From Anaerosporomusa subterranea (GTDB taxonomy: Bacteria > Bacillota > Negativicutes > Sporomusales > Acetonemataceae): a stretch of DNA of 64,000 bases. The position numbers and the translations under genes are program-made. Under the pieces are notes generated by a model. That model saw only the letters and a list, made by a program, of their open reading frames with translations, was not told the DNA's origin and searched no databases. This document shows, piece after piece, positions 19,613 through 29,069 of this stretch. The stretch spans positions 124,001 to 188,000 of the forward strand of contig NZ_LSGP01000013.1 of assembly GCF_001611555.1 (NCBI RefSeq), given 5' to 3'. Position 1 is the first letter of the stretch; each line of letters begins with the position of its first letter.

Positions 19613-19712
19613 TTTCGGGCGTAATCTGCGTGCTGCCTGCCTTCTATCAATCTATTGACCGCTATACAGCGCAATGATATGATTGGTTAAAGAGTGAAGG
19701 AAAGGAAGACGT

Positions 19713-20306
19713 ATGAAGTCAATCTCAAAATATTTTTTAAACGGTCTTATCATTATTGTGCCGATTGCGATCACGATTTTCGTGGTTGCCCAGATTTTTT
19801 CGTTTGCTGAAAACATTCTGGGACGCCATTTGCCGCAATCCATTCATTTCCCAGGTATCGGGTTGCTGGCAGTCGTGATATTGCTGGTGCTGACTGGCTG
19901 GTTGTCGTCCCATTGGCTACTCAAAGAGGTGTTGCAATGGGGTGAGCGCTTAGCTGGATCGATTCCGGTAGTCAAATTCATTTACAATAGTGTCAAAAAG
20001 ATTTCCACCGCTCTGTTTGAGTCCCAGCAACTGTTAAAAAATGCGGTTTTGGTTCCCTATCCACATCAGGGAGTTAAGGCATTGGGCTTTTTGATGCCAG
20101 AGCTATCAGTACCGCTGGCACAGCATTTTAATGAGGAACATGTATGTGTGTTTGTGCCGCTAAGTCTCAACATGACTGCCGGGGTCAATATACTTGTTGC
20201 CAAGCAGGACGTCATCGCGTTAGATGTGACTAGCGAAAGTGCCCTGCAATATGTTTTGACAGCGGGCGCCATTATGCCGGATACCGGCAAGGCGACCAAC
20301 ATATAG
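19713..20306 (+). CDS. DUF502 membrane protein
   Basis: A 197-aa protein with two N-terminal transmembrane segments (LNGLIIIVPIAITIFVVAQI and IGLLAVVILLVLTGWLSSH) and a soluble C-terminal half with IPVVKFIYNSVKKISTALF and VFVPLSLNMTAGVNILV. The family is widespread and of unknown function. GAAAGGAAG precedes the ATG. Confidence 0.85.
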   Translation: MKSISKYFLNGLIIIVPIAITIFVVAQIFSFAENILGRHLPQSIHFPGIGLLAVVILLVLTGWLSSHWLLKEVLQWGERLAGSIPVVKFIYNSVKKISTALFESQQLLKNAVLVPYPHQGVKALGFLMPELSVPLAQHFNEEHVCVFVPLSLNMTAGVNILVAKQDVIALDVTSESALQYVLTAGAIMPDTGKATNI

Positions 20307-20342
20307 GGGAGATGCTCTATCGACTCTGTTTCGTATAGTATA

Positions 20343-21656
20343 GTGAAGATATTTATTGCGTTATTGCTAGTATTAGTCAACGGCTTTTTTGTGTTGGCTG
20401 AGTTTGCGTTTGTCAAAGTACGCAAGACCCGTCTGGAAGAGCTTAGTCAACAGGGAGATCGGAGAGCGATGCTTGCGTTAAAAGTCGCCTCTTCGATTGA
20501 TAGCTATCTGAGTGCAGTTCAGCTAGGGATTACCCTGGCCTCGCTAGCGTTGGGCTGGATCGGCGAACCAGCGATTGTTTCGTTGATTGAGCCGTTGATG
20601 CATTACTACTTTCCTGGCAATGTGTTGTTATTGCACACAGTCAGTGTTGTCATTGGTTTTACGATTGTCACGCTGCTGCATGTTGTGTTAGGCGAGTTGA
20701 TACCCAAGTCGGTCGCGATCCAGCGGGCGGAGAGTATGGCTTTGCTTGTCGTTTGGCCGCTGTACCTGTTTCACAAAATCGGTTATCCAATCATCACAAT
20801 ATTTGACCACACTGCCTGGGCTATTCTGAAGTTGATGGGTGTAAAACAAGCCAAAGACTCGGAGATTGCCCACTCAGAAGAAGAGCTACGGATGATTGTT
20901 AGTGCCAGCCAGCGCGGCGGAATATTAAACCAGATGGAGAGCGAACTGATCGACAACGTTTTCGACTTCGCTGATCGTTTGGCCAGAGAAGTCATGGTGC
21001 CAAGACAGGATATGATTTGTCTGTTTCTCGAGGACCCACTGGAAGAAAATCTAACAGTCGTCCGTCAATCCGGGCATACCCGTTACCCCCTATGTCACAA
21101 AGATAAAGACCATGTTCTCGGCATGGTGCATATTCGTGATTTAATGGATGCTGGTATTTTTCAACAGCAAGAAATTGATTTGCGTACTATTATGCGCGAG
21201 ATTTTGGTTGTGCCTGAGGGTATGTCAGTGGCAAAACTACTGCAACTGATGCGTAGAAAGAAAACCCATTTAGCGGTGGTCGCTGACGAATATGGCGGCA
21301 CCGCCGGTTTGGTAGCCTTGGAGGATATTATCGAGGAGATTGTTGGTGATATCCAGGATGAACATGATCACGAAGATACCGAGATGGAACGCTTGCCCAA
21401 TGGTGTGTATGAATTCGATGGTCGCATGCTGCTTGAGGATGTGGCTGAAGTTCTTGATATCCCGCTCGAGGACCATGAGGAAGACACGATCGGCGGCTAT
21501 ATTTTCGCTCTGCTGGGCAGACGCCCGGAAGTGGGCGACCAGATCATAATTGGCGAGTATCAATTTACCGTCTTAAAGGCTGCCGGATTTCGCGTTATTC
21601 GCGTTCAGGCGAAGGCGGTTGACGAGAGTCAAACTAGCCAAGTGCCAGAGACATGA
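20343..21656 (+). CDS. CNNM/HlyC-type membrane protein with CBS domains
   Basis: A 437-aa protein. An N-terminal CNNM transporter domain (about four helices, residues 1-190) is followed by a CBS pair (REVMVPRQDMICLFLE... and MREILVVPEGMSVAKLLQLM, with the EYGGTAGLVALEDIIEEIVGDI signature) and a C-terminal CorC_HlyC domain. The family is linked to magnesium efflux, often annotated hemolysin-like. GTG 20343 starts it; the 3' end overlaps recO by four bases. Confidence 0.9.
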   Translation: MKIFIALLLVLVNGFFVLAEFAFVKVRKTRLEELSQQGDRRAMLALKVASSIDSYLSAVQLGITLASLALGWIGEPAIVSLIEPLMHYYFPGNVLLLHTVSVVIGFTIVTLLHVVLGELIPKSVAIQRAESMALLVVWPLYLFHKIGYPIITIFDHTAWAILKLMGVKQAKDSEIAHSEEELRMIVSASQRGGILNQMESELIDNVFDFADRLAREVMVPRQDMICLFLEDPLEENLTVVRQSGHTRYPLCHKDKDHVLGMVHIRDLMDAGIFQQQEIDLRTIMREILVVPEGMSVAKLLQLMRRKKTHLAVVADEYGGTAGLVALEDIIEEIVGDIQDEHDHEDTEMERLPNGVYEFDGRMLLEDVAEVLDIPLEDHEEDTIGGYIFALLGRRPEVGDQIIIGEYQFTVLKAAGFRVIRVQAKAVDESQTSQVPET

Positions 21657-22393
21657 AGCAATATCAGGCCGAAGCGATTGTGCTAGGCATCCGCGATTGG
21701 CAAGGTGCAGATAAAATCGTAACCCTATTTACTCGTGAATTTGGCAAAATTACGGCCTTAGCTTTTGGCTTACGACAGGCTAGAAACCAGCTGTCTGGTT
21801 GTATCCAACTGTTTTCACACATTGATGTTGTGCTTGGCACTGGGAAGAACCTCGATGTGCTCCGGCAAGCCAGTTTGAAGGAGTCTAACCGTGTATTACG
21901 AGAAGATCTTGACAGAATGGCTTACTCGGCTTTAGTGGTTGAAGCTGCGGCCGAACTGTGGCCTGAACGAGAAAGTCAGTCCGAGGCTTTTGATACGTTG
22001 TGCTCAGCCTTACACTTACTTTCAGAGCGCAACCCCCGCATCGCCGCCTTGGCAGTTTGCTGGCAACTGCTATCACTAGCTGGTTATCAACCTGAGTTTG
22101 ATCATTGCGTCATTTGCGGAGATGACCAATGTCTGCTGCCGGCGTTTGACCCGGACGCAGGAGGTGTTTCCTGCCCCAGTTGCCGTCAGCTTGATCATCT
22201 CAGCTTGAGCGAGTCTTCTTGCGTTCTCCTTAAACGATTGTTTACACTAAATTTGCTCGAGCCTGAGCATTTTACTACTTCGGCGAGCGCAGTTGCTGAG
22301 GTTGAGAATTTACTGTTGCATTTCTTGGCTCATCGTTTAGATAAGCAACTGCATTCGATCTCCTTTATTCGTTCTTTGTCCAACTTGGGTTAA
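21653..22393 (+). CDS. recO: DNA repair protein RecO
   Basis: A 246-aa RecFOR-pathway mediator. The N-terminal OB-fold begins YQAEAIVLGIRDWQGADKIVTLF. A helical domain carries a zinc knuckle (CVICGDD ... CPSC, about residues 152-180). It loads RecA at ssDNA gaps. The start overlaps the previous gene (ATGA). It lies downstream of era as in many Firmicutes. Confidence 0.94.
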   Translation: MKQYQAEAIVLGIRDWQGADKIVTLFTREFGKITALAFGLRQARNQLSGCIQLFSHIDVVLGTGKNLDVLRQASLKESNRVLREDLDRMAYSALVVEAAAELWPERESQSEAFDTLCSALHLLSERNPRIAALAVCWQLLSLAGYQPEFDHCVICGDDQCLLPAFDPDAGGVSCPSCRQLDHLSLSESSCVLLKRLFTLNLLEPEHFTTSASAVAEVENLLLHFLAHRLDKQLHSISFIRSLSNLG

Positions 22394-22442
22394 AATGCAG
22401 CTCTGTGGGGAAACTAAAAAGAAAACTCTGCAGGGGGGATTG

Positions 22443-22895
22443 ATGATGGAAGAAATCACGTTGGAAAAACTGGATATTTTGCGTGAACGAACTGGCGTCA
22501 CCTACAGTGAGGCAAAATCTGTTCTCGAGCGTCATAATGGCAATGTCATTGAGGCCTTGGTTGACCTGGAAAATGTAAAAAAATCCAGTTGGACTGAGGA
22601 GTTTTCGGTTCGTTCTGGCGAAGTTGTCGAGAAAGTCAAAGAGTATATTCGCGAAGGCAATGTGACCATGATCCGGGTTAAGCACGAAGATCGGACCCTA
22701 GTGGAAATTCCGGTCACTTTTGGCGCCATTGGCGCAGTCGTGCTGCCACAATTGGCCGCCTTAGGCGTGCTGGTTGCTGTATTCAAACGTTGCACCATTG
22801 AAGTTGTCCGCAAAGACGACGAAGCTGCTGAGACTGACCAGCCAGATCGAGAGCAGGATGACTCCGATAATCCGCGTTTGCCGCGTCCGCAATAA
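22443..22895 (+). CDS. DUF4342 protein
   Basis: A 150-aa protein. An N-terminal UBA/NAC-like helical domain (LDILRERTGVTYSEAKSVLERHNGNVIEALVDLE) is followed by a DUF4342-type segment with IREGNVTMIRVKHEDRTLVEIPV and a hydrophobic helix (GAIGAVVLPQLAALGVLVAVF), and an acidic tail. The function is unknown. GGGGGG precedes ATG 22443; ATG 22446 is an equal alternative. Confidence 0.8.
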   Translation: MMEEITLEKLDILRERTGVTYSEAKSVLERHNGNVIEALVDLENVKKSSWTEEFSVRSGEVVEKVKEYIREGNVTMIRVKHEDRTLVEIPVTFGAIGAVVLPQLAALGVLVAVFKRCTIEVVRKDDEAAETDQPDREQDDSDNPRLPRPQ

Positions 22896-22913
22896 AGACC
22901 TAGAAAGCAAACT

Positions 22914-22937
22914 CGGCAAAAAGACTTGCTTTTGCCG
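22914..22937 (+). terminator. Hairpin after the DUF4342 gene
   Basis: CGGCAAAA / TTTTGCCG stem with an eight-base loop. It overlaps the promoter region of the next unit; the T run is within the stem. Confidence 0.45.
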
Positions 22938-22954
22938 AATATCCAGGCTACAAT
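22926..22954 (+). promoter_or_regulatory. Sigma-A type promoter of glyQS
   Basis: TTGCTT (22926-22931), 17-base spacer, TACAAT (22949-22954), immediately upstream of the T-box leader. Confidence 0.55.
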
Positions 22955-22959
22955 AATGT

Positions 22960-23180
22960 ATATTATCATCAGGCAATGCGAGAAAGGTAGTACCGCCAGA
23001 CACAGCGAGCCGGAGACAGTGTGAGTCCGGCAAGGCGCGAACGGCGTTCTCAAGCCGCGAGAGGAAATCCGTCAGCGGAAAGTAAACCTCGCCAGTGTAA
23101 AGAGTGGGCTGAATCAGCCAATCAGGGTGGAACCGCGGGTCACAACCCGTCCCTGTAACGCAAGTTACAGAGACGGGTTA
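22960..23180 (+). promoter_or_regulatory. T-box leader of glyQS (glycine)
   Basis: The T-box core AGGGTGGAACCGCG lies at 23124-23137. A strong terminator follows (arms 23144-23159 and 23164-23179). Stem I shows an AGTA motif near 22990 and, opposite it, GAAC followed by GGC at 23043-23045, which I read as the glycine specifier codon. Uncharged tRNA-Gly would favour antitermination into glyQ. The T-box core is unmistakable; the specifier is inferred from position. Confidence 0.92.
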
Positions 23181-23226
23181 TTTATATTTTAATGGAATTT
23201 TGTATTGCATGAGGAGGCAAGAAAGC

Positions 23227-24105
23227 ATGACATTTCAGGACATAATCCTGACACTACAGAACTTTTGGGCCAGGCAAAACTGCATTATCCAGCAGCCCTA
23301 TGATGTGGAGAAAGGCGCGGGGACGATGAACCCGGCAACCTTCTTGCGTTCCTTAGGGCCTGAGCCCTGGAACGTGGCCTATGTGGAACCATCCCGTCGG
23401 CCGGCTGACGGCCGCTATGGAGACAACCCCAACCGCCTGTTCCAGCATCACCAGTACCAAGTCATTATGAAACCGTCGCCGGCGAATATTCAGGAATTGT
23501 ATCTCGAGAGCTTGGCAGAACTCGGCATTGATCCGCAAAAACATGACATTCGTTTTGTGGAAGACAATTGGGAATCGCCTACTCTTGGCGCTTGGGGTCT
23601 TGGTTGGGAAGTTTGGCTCGATGGTATGGAGATCACCCAGTTCACCTATTTCCAACAGGTTGGCAGTATTGATGTTAAGCCAGTGTCGGTGGAAATCACC
23701 TATGGACTGGAGCGACTCGCCATGTACATACAGGGAGTGGAAAACGTATTTGATCTCGAGTGGGTCAATGGTATCACCTATGGTGATGTGTTCCACCGCA
23801 ATGAAGTCGAACAGTCAACCTACAACTTTGAAATCGCCGACATCGATATGCTGTTCCATTTATTTGATACCTATGAAAAAGAGGCTGTACGCGTCGCCGG
23901 TATGGGTTATGTGCTGCCAGCCTACGATTATGTGCTGAAATGTTCACACACCTTCAATCTTCTCGATGCGAGGGGTGCAATCAGCGTTAGCGAACGCACA
24001 GCCTATATTGGCAGAGTCCGCAATCTGGCCCGCGTCTGCGCTCAAGGCTACCTCGATCAACGGGAAAAACTCGGCTATCCGCTGCTCAAGGGGGAAAAAG
24101 CATGA
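23227..24105 (+). CDS. glyQ: Glycyl-tRNA synthetase alpha subunit
   Basis: A 292-aa class II synthetase catalytic subunit of the alpha2beta2 form. It opens [19 protein letters not shown] and has [20 protein letters not shown] and [24 protein letters not shown] 23227 has an AGGAGG site 9 bases upstream. The 3' end overlaps glyS by four bases. It is regulated by the T-box in front. Confidence 0.97.
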   Translation: MTFQDIILTLQNFWARQNCIIQQPYDVEKGAGTMNPATFLRSLGPEPWNVAYVEPSRRPADGRYGDNPNRLFQHHQYQVIMKPSPANIQELYLESLAELGIDPQKHDIRFVEDNWESPTLGAWGLGWEVWLDGMEITQFTYFQQVGSIDVKPVSVEITYGLERLAMYIQGVENVFDLEWVNGITYGDVFHRNEVEQSTYNFEIADIDMLFHLFDTYEKEAVRVAGMGYVLPAYDYVLKCSHTFNLLDARGAISVSERTAYIGRVRNLARVCAQGYLDQREKLGYPLLKGEKA

Positions 24106-26156
24106 CAAAGCATGTACTGCTGGAAATCGGCACAGAGGAAATACCAGCTCATTTTATGCCAGGCGCATTACGTCAGCTCGAAGCTGCCGCCACCGCGCTG
24201 TTTAAGGACCAGCGAATTCAGTGCGGCTCAGTCCGCGCGCTCGGTACGCCCCGGCGTCTGACTTTGATTGTTCGCGATGTGGTAGCTAGTCAAGCAGATA
24301 AGCAAAGTAAAAATAAGGGACCTTCAGTCAAGATTGCCTTTGATGCTGACGGTCAACCGACCAAAGCGGCTGCAGGTTTTGCCCGTGGCCAAGGAGTTAC
24401 GGCTGACCAGCTTGTCGTCGAAGACGGCTATGTCTATGCCGTCGTTGAGGAAAAAGGCGGCCCGGTTGCTGAACTGCTGCCAAAGCTGTTGACTGATCTG
24501 ATTAGTGGGCTGAGCTTTCCTAAAACGATGCGCTGGGCAGCGATGGATATCCGTTTTGTCCGACCGGTGCGTTGGCTTGTCGCACTATTCGGCGATGCGG
24601 TGATTCCGCTCAGTTTTGCAGGTGTGACGGCTGATCGCATTACCTTTGGTCATCGCTTCCTCAGCCAAGGCTTGATCGCTATCGAGTCAATAGAAGACTA
24701 TTTGGCTAAGATGGCCTCCCACTTCGTCATGGTTGATCCTGAGGAGAGAAGAAGTGTTATCCGCCAGCAGATTGAAGCTCTAGCTGCGGAAAATGGCGGA
24801 TCGGTCGCGATTGATGAAGACCTGCTGGAAGAAGTTATTTTTCTGGTCGAGTATCCGACCGCTCTCTGCGGCGAATTCGATCCGGCGTATTTGGCATTGC
24901 CGCCAGAAGCGGTTATCACTCCCATGCGTGAGCACCAGCGTTATTTCCCTGTTCTGGGAGCAGACGGCAAACTACTAGCCAAATTTATTACCGTTCGCAA
25001 TGGCGGTAAAGAGCATTTGGAGATCGTCCGTCATGGCAATGAACGGGTGCTACGGGCCCGTTTAGCTGACGCCAAATTCTTCTATGAAGAAGACAAGAAA
25101 ACCCCACTGGCTGAACGGGTGGATAAACTCAAAACCATCGTCTTCCAGGAGGGACTGGGCACACTCTACGACAAATCGGTGCGTATCCAGAACTTATCAG
25201 AAAAGATTACAGCTGAGCTTGTTGACCCGGTAGATACAGCTACAGTCCGCAGGGCGGCTTATTTGGCGAAGGCCGATTTGGTTACCGGTATGGTCAATGA
25301 ATTCACTGAACTGCAAGGCATCATGGGGCGAGAATATGCGCTGCTCGCCGGCGAGTCGGCAGAGGTTGCTGAAGCGGTTTTCGAACACTATTTGCCTCGT
25401 TTCGCCGGTGACACACTGCCTAAGACAACTGCCGGCCGCATAGTCAGCATCGCTGATAAGGCGGACAATATTACTGCAACATTTAGCCGGGGTCTTATCC
25501 CTACTGGTTCGCAGGATCCATACGCACTCAGACGACAAGCACTAGGCATTGCCAATATCCTGCTTGAATCTGGACTGCATCTATCACTGTCACGTCTATT
25601 TTGCGATTCGATGGAGCTGTTGGCAGTCGAGAGCACAAAGCGCACCGCGTTGTTAAATGATATTCTCGAATTTTTCCGCATTCGTTTAAAAGGTGTACTT
25701 GCCGATAAAGGTATTCGCTATGACCTTGTCGACGCGGTGATGGCTGTCGGTATTGACGACGTTTGTGATGTCCTGGCGCGGGCCAATGCGTTGACTGGCT
25801 TTGCCGAAGACTCTGAGTTGCTGCGAATTGTGCAGGCGTTTACCCGGGTCGCTAATCTGGCGAAAAACGCTAGCACTGAGGAGATTCAGCCAGAACTATT
25901 TGCGGTTGACGCAGAGAAGACGCTACACGATGCCGTATCGCAGGTGGAATTGCAGCTTGCTGCTCTCTTGTCACAACGCGACTATTTGGCGATGTTGCGT
26001 GTAATGAGTCAGTTGGTTGAGCCTATTGACTTATTCTTTAATTCGGTCATGGTCATGGCCGAAGACCCTGCTGTTAGAGCAAACCGCTTGGCGTTACTGA
26101 AAAAACTGGTCTCGCTGACTACGCCCCTGGCGGATTTAAGCAAGATTGTTGTATGA
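24102..26156 (+). CDS. glyS: Glycyl-tRNA synthetase beta subunit
   Basis: A 684-aa subunit for tRNA recognition. It begins [21 protein letters not shown] and contains the HD-like region with [18 protein letters not shown] and the C-terminal DALR-like anticodon domain. It forms the enzyme with GlyQ. The start overlaps glyQ (ATGA) and the end overlaps the leader of ppsR, consistent with one transcript. Confidence 0.97.
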   Translation: MTKHVLLEIGTEEIPAHFMPGALRQLEAAATALFKDQRIQCGSVRALGTPRRLTLIVRDVVASQADKQSKNKGPSVKIAFDADGQPTKAAAGFARGQGVTADQLVVEDGYVYAVVEEKGGPVAELLPKLLTDLISGLSFPKTMRWAAMDIRFVRPVRWLVALFGDAVIPLSFAGVTADRITFGHRFLSQGLIAIESIEDYLAKMASHFVMVDPEERRSVIRQQIEALAAENGGSVAIDEDLLEEVIFLVEYPTALCGEFDPAYLALPPEAVITPMREHQRYFPVLGADGKLLAKFITVRNGGKEHLEIVRHGNERVLRARLADAKFFYEEDKKTPLAERVDKLKTIVFQEGLGTLYDKSVRIQNLSEKITAELVDPVDTATVRRAAYLAKADLVTGMVNEFTELQGIMGREYALLAGESAEVAEAVFEHYLPRFAGDTLPKTTAGRIVSIADKADNITATFSRGLIPTGSQDPYALRRQALGIANILLESGLHLSLSRLFCDSMELLAVESTKRTALLNDILEFFRIRLKGVLADKGIRYDLVDAVMAVGIDDVCDVLARANALTGFAEDSELLRIVQAFTRVANLAKNASTEEIQPELFAVDAEKTLHDAVSQVELQLAALLSQRDYLAMLRVMSQLVEPIDLFFNSVMVMAEDPAVRANRLALLKKLVSLTTPLADLSKIVV

Positions 26157-26179
26157 ACAGGAAAGGGGGAGAGCCTGCA

Positions 26180-26992
26180 ATGGGAAACACTGTGATTTAC
26201 GCACTGTCAGACTCGATTGGTGAAACCGCCGAATCGGTCGCTCGGGCGGCAGCCAGTCAGTTTGATGCTGATACATTGGAAATCGTCCGCATTCCCTATA
26301 TTCATTCTGTGAAACAGTTGGAGAGCGTGCTCTCTGATGCAGCCAGGCAGCCGTCGATCATCTGCCACACGATTGTTTCGTCCGATTTGCGCCAGGCGTT
26401 AACCGAGAAAGCTGCCAGTGCAGGCATCCTGACTATTGATATTATGGGGCCGATGATCCAGGCTACCCAGAAGGTTTCAGGATTGTCGCCGAAATTGACA
26501 CCAGGTCTGATTCACAAACTGGACCAGGAGTATTTCCGCCGCGTCGAAGCGGTGGAATTTGCAGTCAAATATGATGATGGCAAAAATTCGGGCGGACTGC
26601 TGAAAGCGGATATTGTGATTGTTGGTGTGTCGCGTACTTCGAAGACACCGCTCAGTATGTATCTGGCACATAAAAAGTGGAAGGTCGCTAATGTGCCGTT
26701 AGTCCCGGAGATACCGCCGCCGCATGAGCTATTTCAGGTGCCGCCCGCGCGTATCATCGGCTTGGTGATTGATCCACACAAACTAAACGAAATCCGGGCA
26801 GAACGGCTGAAAGTGATGGGCCTAGCTCCGGACGCCAGCTACGCCGCCGTCGATCGGATTGAGGAAGAACTAGAATATGCTAAGGTTGTCATGGGCAAAT
26901 TGAATTGCCCGGTGATTGACGTATCCAATAAAGCGATTGAAGAGACCGCCAACCGGATACTGGAGTTAATCGTCGAAAACAGGGAAGCCTAA
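26180..26992 (+). CDS. ppsR: Pyruvate, phosphate dikinase regulatory protein (DUF299)
   Basis: A 270-aa bifunctional ADP-dependent kinase/Pi-dependent phosphorylase that switches PPDK or PEP synthase on and off. It has IYALSDSIGETAESVARAA at the N-terminus and the P-loop-like IVIVGVSRTSKTPLSMYLA (about residues 148-166), both family hallmarks. ATG 26180 follows an AAGGGGGA site; an upstream in-frame ATG lacks one. It is the last gene of the glyQS unit; its target enzyme is not in the window. Confidence 0.93.
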   Translation: MGNTVIYALSDSIGETAESVARAAASQFDADTLEIVRIPYIHSVKQLESVLSDAARQPSIICHTIVSSDLRQALTEKAASAGILTIDIMGPMIQATQKVSGLSPKLTPGLIHKLDQEYFRRVEAVEFAVKYDDGKNSGGLLKADIVIVGVSRTSKTPLSMYLAHKKWKVANVPLVPEIPPPHELFQVPPARIIGLVIDPHKLNEIRAERLKVMGLAPDASYAAVDRIEEELEYAKVVMGKLNCPVIDVSNKAIEETANRILELIVENREA

Positions 26993-27012
26993 CCACCGAA
27001 AGAACAAAAAGA

Positions 27013-27083
27013 GGGGAAGATTGCCTCGCTTGGCCCGCAAATGACAATTCTGTCATCGCGAGCGGAGTGCGGCGATCTTCCCC
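27013..27083. repeat. Palindromic intergenic repeat, may double as terminator
   Basis: GGGGAAGAT (27013-27021) and ATCTTCCCC (27075-27083) are perfect arms. The interior TGTCATCGCGAGCGGAG strongly resembles a palindromic sequence seen between genes in many unrelated bacteria (from memory). It lies between convergent genes ppsR and lptA-like and ends with a T-rich stretch. Confidence 0.65.
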
Positions 27084-27103
27084 AGTTTATTTTTTGAGTT
27101 CGG

Positions 27104-27580
27104 TTACAGCAACTGATTGGTCTTGAAACTATAGGACGCGGTATCAGCTTTCGTTGTAGCGCCATCCCGTGTGATTGCTACATTACCAGTAAATACTGCC
27201 AGTTTAGTCTTCCAATTGTATTCGGCGTGGTCGGCGACGATATCTATATTAGACCGGCTAAAACGCAAACCACCATCAATTTTCGCCATATGATCTTTTC
27301 CGTAGACATATACGCTATCCCCAGTAAAGAAAATATCTCCCTCAGCCACAGTCACGCCGCCGGTTCCCCACACTTCGAAGGAGCCTAAGCTAACCTTGGC
27401 TTGGGAAGCGGTAAAGGTTCGCTTGCCAGCCTCAATAAGAACATTACCTTTAAGAACATATACTCCATCGCCTGGATCGAAATAGGTGGTGTCCGCTTTG
27501 ATTACCGGCATCGCGGCGAAAACAACATTGGAGAGTACGAGTAATAGCAACAGCGTCAGCATCGCAACGCGTTTATTCAT
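27104..27580 (-). CDS. LptA/OstA-like periplasmic protein
   Basis: A 158-aa exported protein. A signal peptide (MNKRVAMLTLLLLLVLSNVVFA) is followed by an OstA-type beta-jellyroll with repeating strands such as DTTYFDPGDGVYVLKGNVLIEAG and YNWKTKLAVFTGNVAITRDG. LptA-like proteins bridge lipopolysaccharide across the periplasm. In a spore-forming Firmicute this marks a diderm (Negativicutes) envelope. It stands alone and convergent to ppsR. Confidence 0.85.
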   Translation of the reverse strand: MNKRVAMLTLLLLLVLSNVVFAAMPVIKADTTYFDPGDGVYVLKGNVLIEAGKRTFTASQAKVSLGSFEVWGTGGVTVAEGDIFFTGDSVYVYGKDHMAKIDGGLRFSRSNIDIVADHAEYNWKTKLAVFTGNVAITRDGATTKADTASYSFKTNQLL

Positions 27581-27735
27581 TTAGGTCACCTCTTACGCAA
27601 ACATATTCTTAATTATAGCAAGGAATTCTGAATTTGGGTATGGAATTATCTGCCTATGTTCTCACTTGGCTATGGCATAAGCTTTTTGAAGCATGCTATA
27701 CTAAAAATAGAAAGCCCAGAGAGGGAGGGGTCAGA

Positions 27736-28761
27736 ATGACCGTCAGGGAACGCATTGAGGAACTCGAACTAAAGATTCTTTCGCCCTATGCTGCTAAAAG
27801 CCGGAATGCTGACCGAGAAAGAGAAGAACTGCCTTGTGAATTCCGCACCGCCTTTCAGCGCGACCGTGACCGAGTCATTCACAGTAAATCGTTTCGCCGT
27901 CTCAAGCATAAAACCCAAGTTTATATTTCTCCTGGCGATCATTACCGGATGCGCATGACGCACAGCCTTGAGGTGGCGCAGATCTCACGGACAATTGCGC
28001 GCGGGCTGATGCTAAACGAAGACCTAACTGAAGCCATCGCACTAGCGCATGACGTCGGACATACGCCGTTTGGTCATTCCGGTGAGTATGCGTTGCAGGA
28101 CATCCTCGGGCAATTTCGTCATAATGAACAAAGTTTGCGGGTTGTTGAGTACTTGGAAAAGGAAGGGCGCGGTCTCAATCTGACGCTGGAAGTGAAAGAT
28201 GGGATCCTCAATCATACTGGCGATCAAGAGCCGATTACACTAGAGGGCTGTATCGTTCGCGCCGGTGACCGCATTGCCTATCTTTGTCACGATTATGACG
28301 ACGGCTTGCGGGCGGGTATGCTCAAATGCGCAGATTTACCGACCGGCGTCAGCAAGGTTCTTGGTCACAATCCTTCAGAGATGATTACAGTTATGGTGGC
28401 AGATATTATCACTCAGTCGGCTGATAAAAGCGAAGTTCGCATGTCGCCTGCGGTTAGACAGGCGATGGACGAATTTCGGCAATTTATGTTTGCAAAAATC
28501 TATCACTCACAAGATCTCGAGCATGATCGGAAAAAAGCGAAATATGTTATTCACAAGCTCTATGAGTACTTCCTAGCCAACCCCGAGGAACTGCCGACCG
28601 ATTATCGAGAACGGGAAGATCGTTGGGGATTGAGCACGACGGTTGTTGATTATATTGCTGGACTGACTGATCAGTATGCGATTCATCTATTTCACCATTT
28701 GTTTATTCCGTCCACTTGGGGTGGCAGCGGATCTGAACGTTGGAAAAAAGAATGCATTTAA
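27736..28761 (+). CDS. dgt: dGTP triphosphohydrolase-like HD protein
   Basis: A 341-aa HD-domain nucleotide phosphohydrolase. RDRDRVIHSKSFRRLKHKTQVYI, then RMTHSLEVAQISRTIAR and the metal-binding ALAHDVGHTPFGHSGE are the Dgt signatures. It hydrolyses dNTPs to nucleoside and triphosphate. ATG 27736 has a GGGAGGGG site. It lies upstream of dnaG and rpoD, a typical Firmicutes order. Confidence 0.9.
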   Translation: MTVRERIEELELKILSPYAAKSRNADREREELPCEFRTAFQRDRDRVIHSKSFRRLKHKTQVYISPGDHYRMRMTHSLEVAQISRTIARGLMLNEDLTEAIALAHDVGHTPFGHSGEYALQDILGQFRHNEQSLRVVEYLEKEGRGLNLTLEVKDGILNHTGDQEPITLEGCIVRAGDRIAYLCHDYDDGLRAGMLKCADLPTGVSKVLGHNPSEMITVMVADIITQSADKSEVRMSPAVRQAMDEFRQFMFAKIYHSQDLEHDRKKAKYVIHKLYEYFLANPEELPTDYREREDRWGLSTTVVDYIAGLTDQYAIHLFHHLFIPSTWGGSGSERWKKECI

Positions 28762-28851
28762 CGAGATCCATTTACTGACAACGTATACGAAGGTGGAGAT
28801 ACCTGCGTGTACTTTGCACTACATTAACCGTCCATTAACTCCGTTTATTTC

Positions 28852-28878
28852 ACAGACCGCCTAGGCGGTCTGTTTTTC
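28852..28878 (+). terminator. Terminator after dgt
   Basis: Perfect palindrome ACAGACCGCC / GGCGGTCTGT followed by a T run. The remaining 190 bases up to dnaG hold no gene I can support. Confidence 0.85.
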
Positions 28879-29069
28879 ATTGCAAAGAAATGTCAACTTG
28901 TCAAGAGGTAAAAGAGGATATTTTACTAGTGGTATTGAAATATATAGATCGACAAACAAATACAACACGCAAAATGATTGGAAATGGAAAAGCAGGATTA
29001 ACGAGAAAAATGTAGAATACAGTCATTTCTGGAAGAATGCAATACATTCCAGTTTAGTAAGGATGAACG

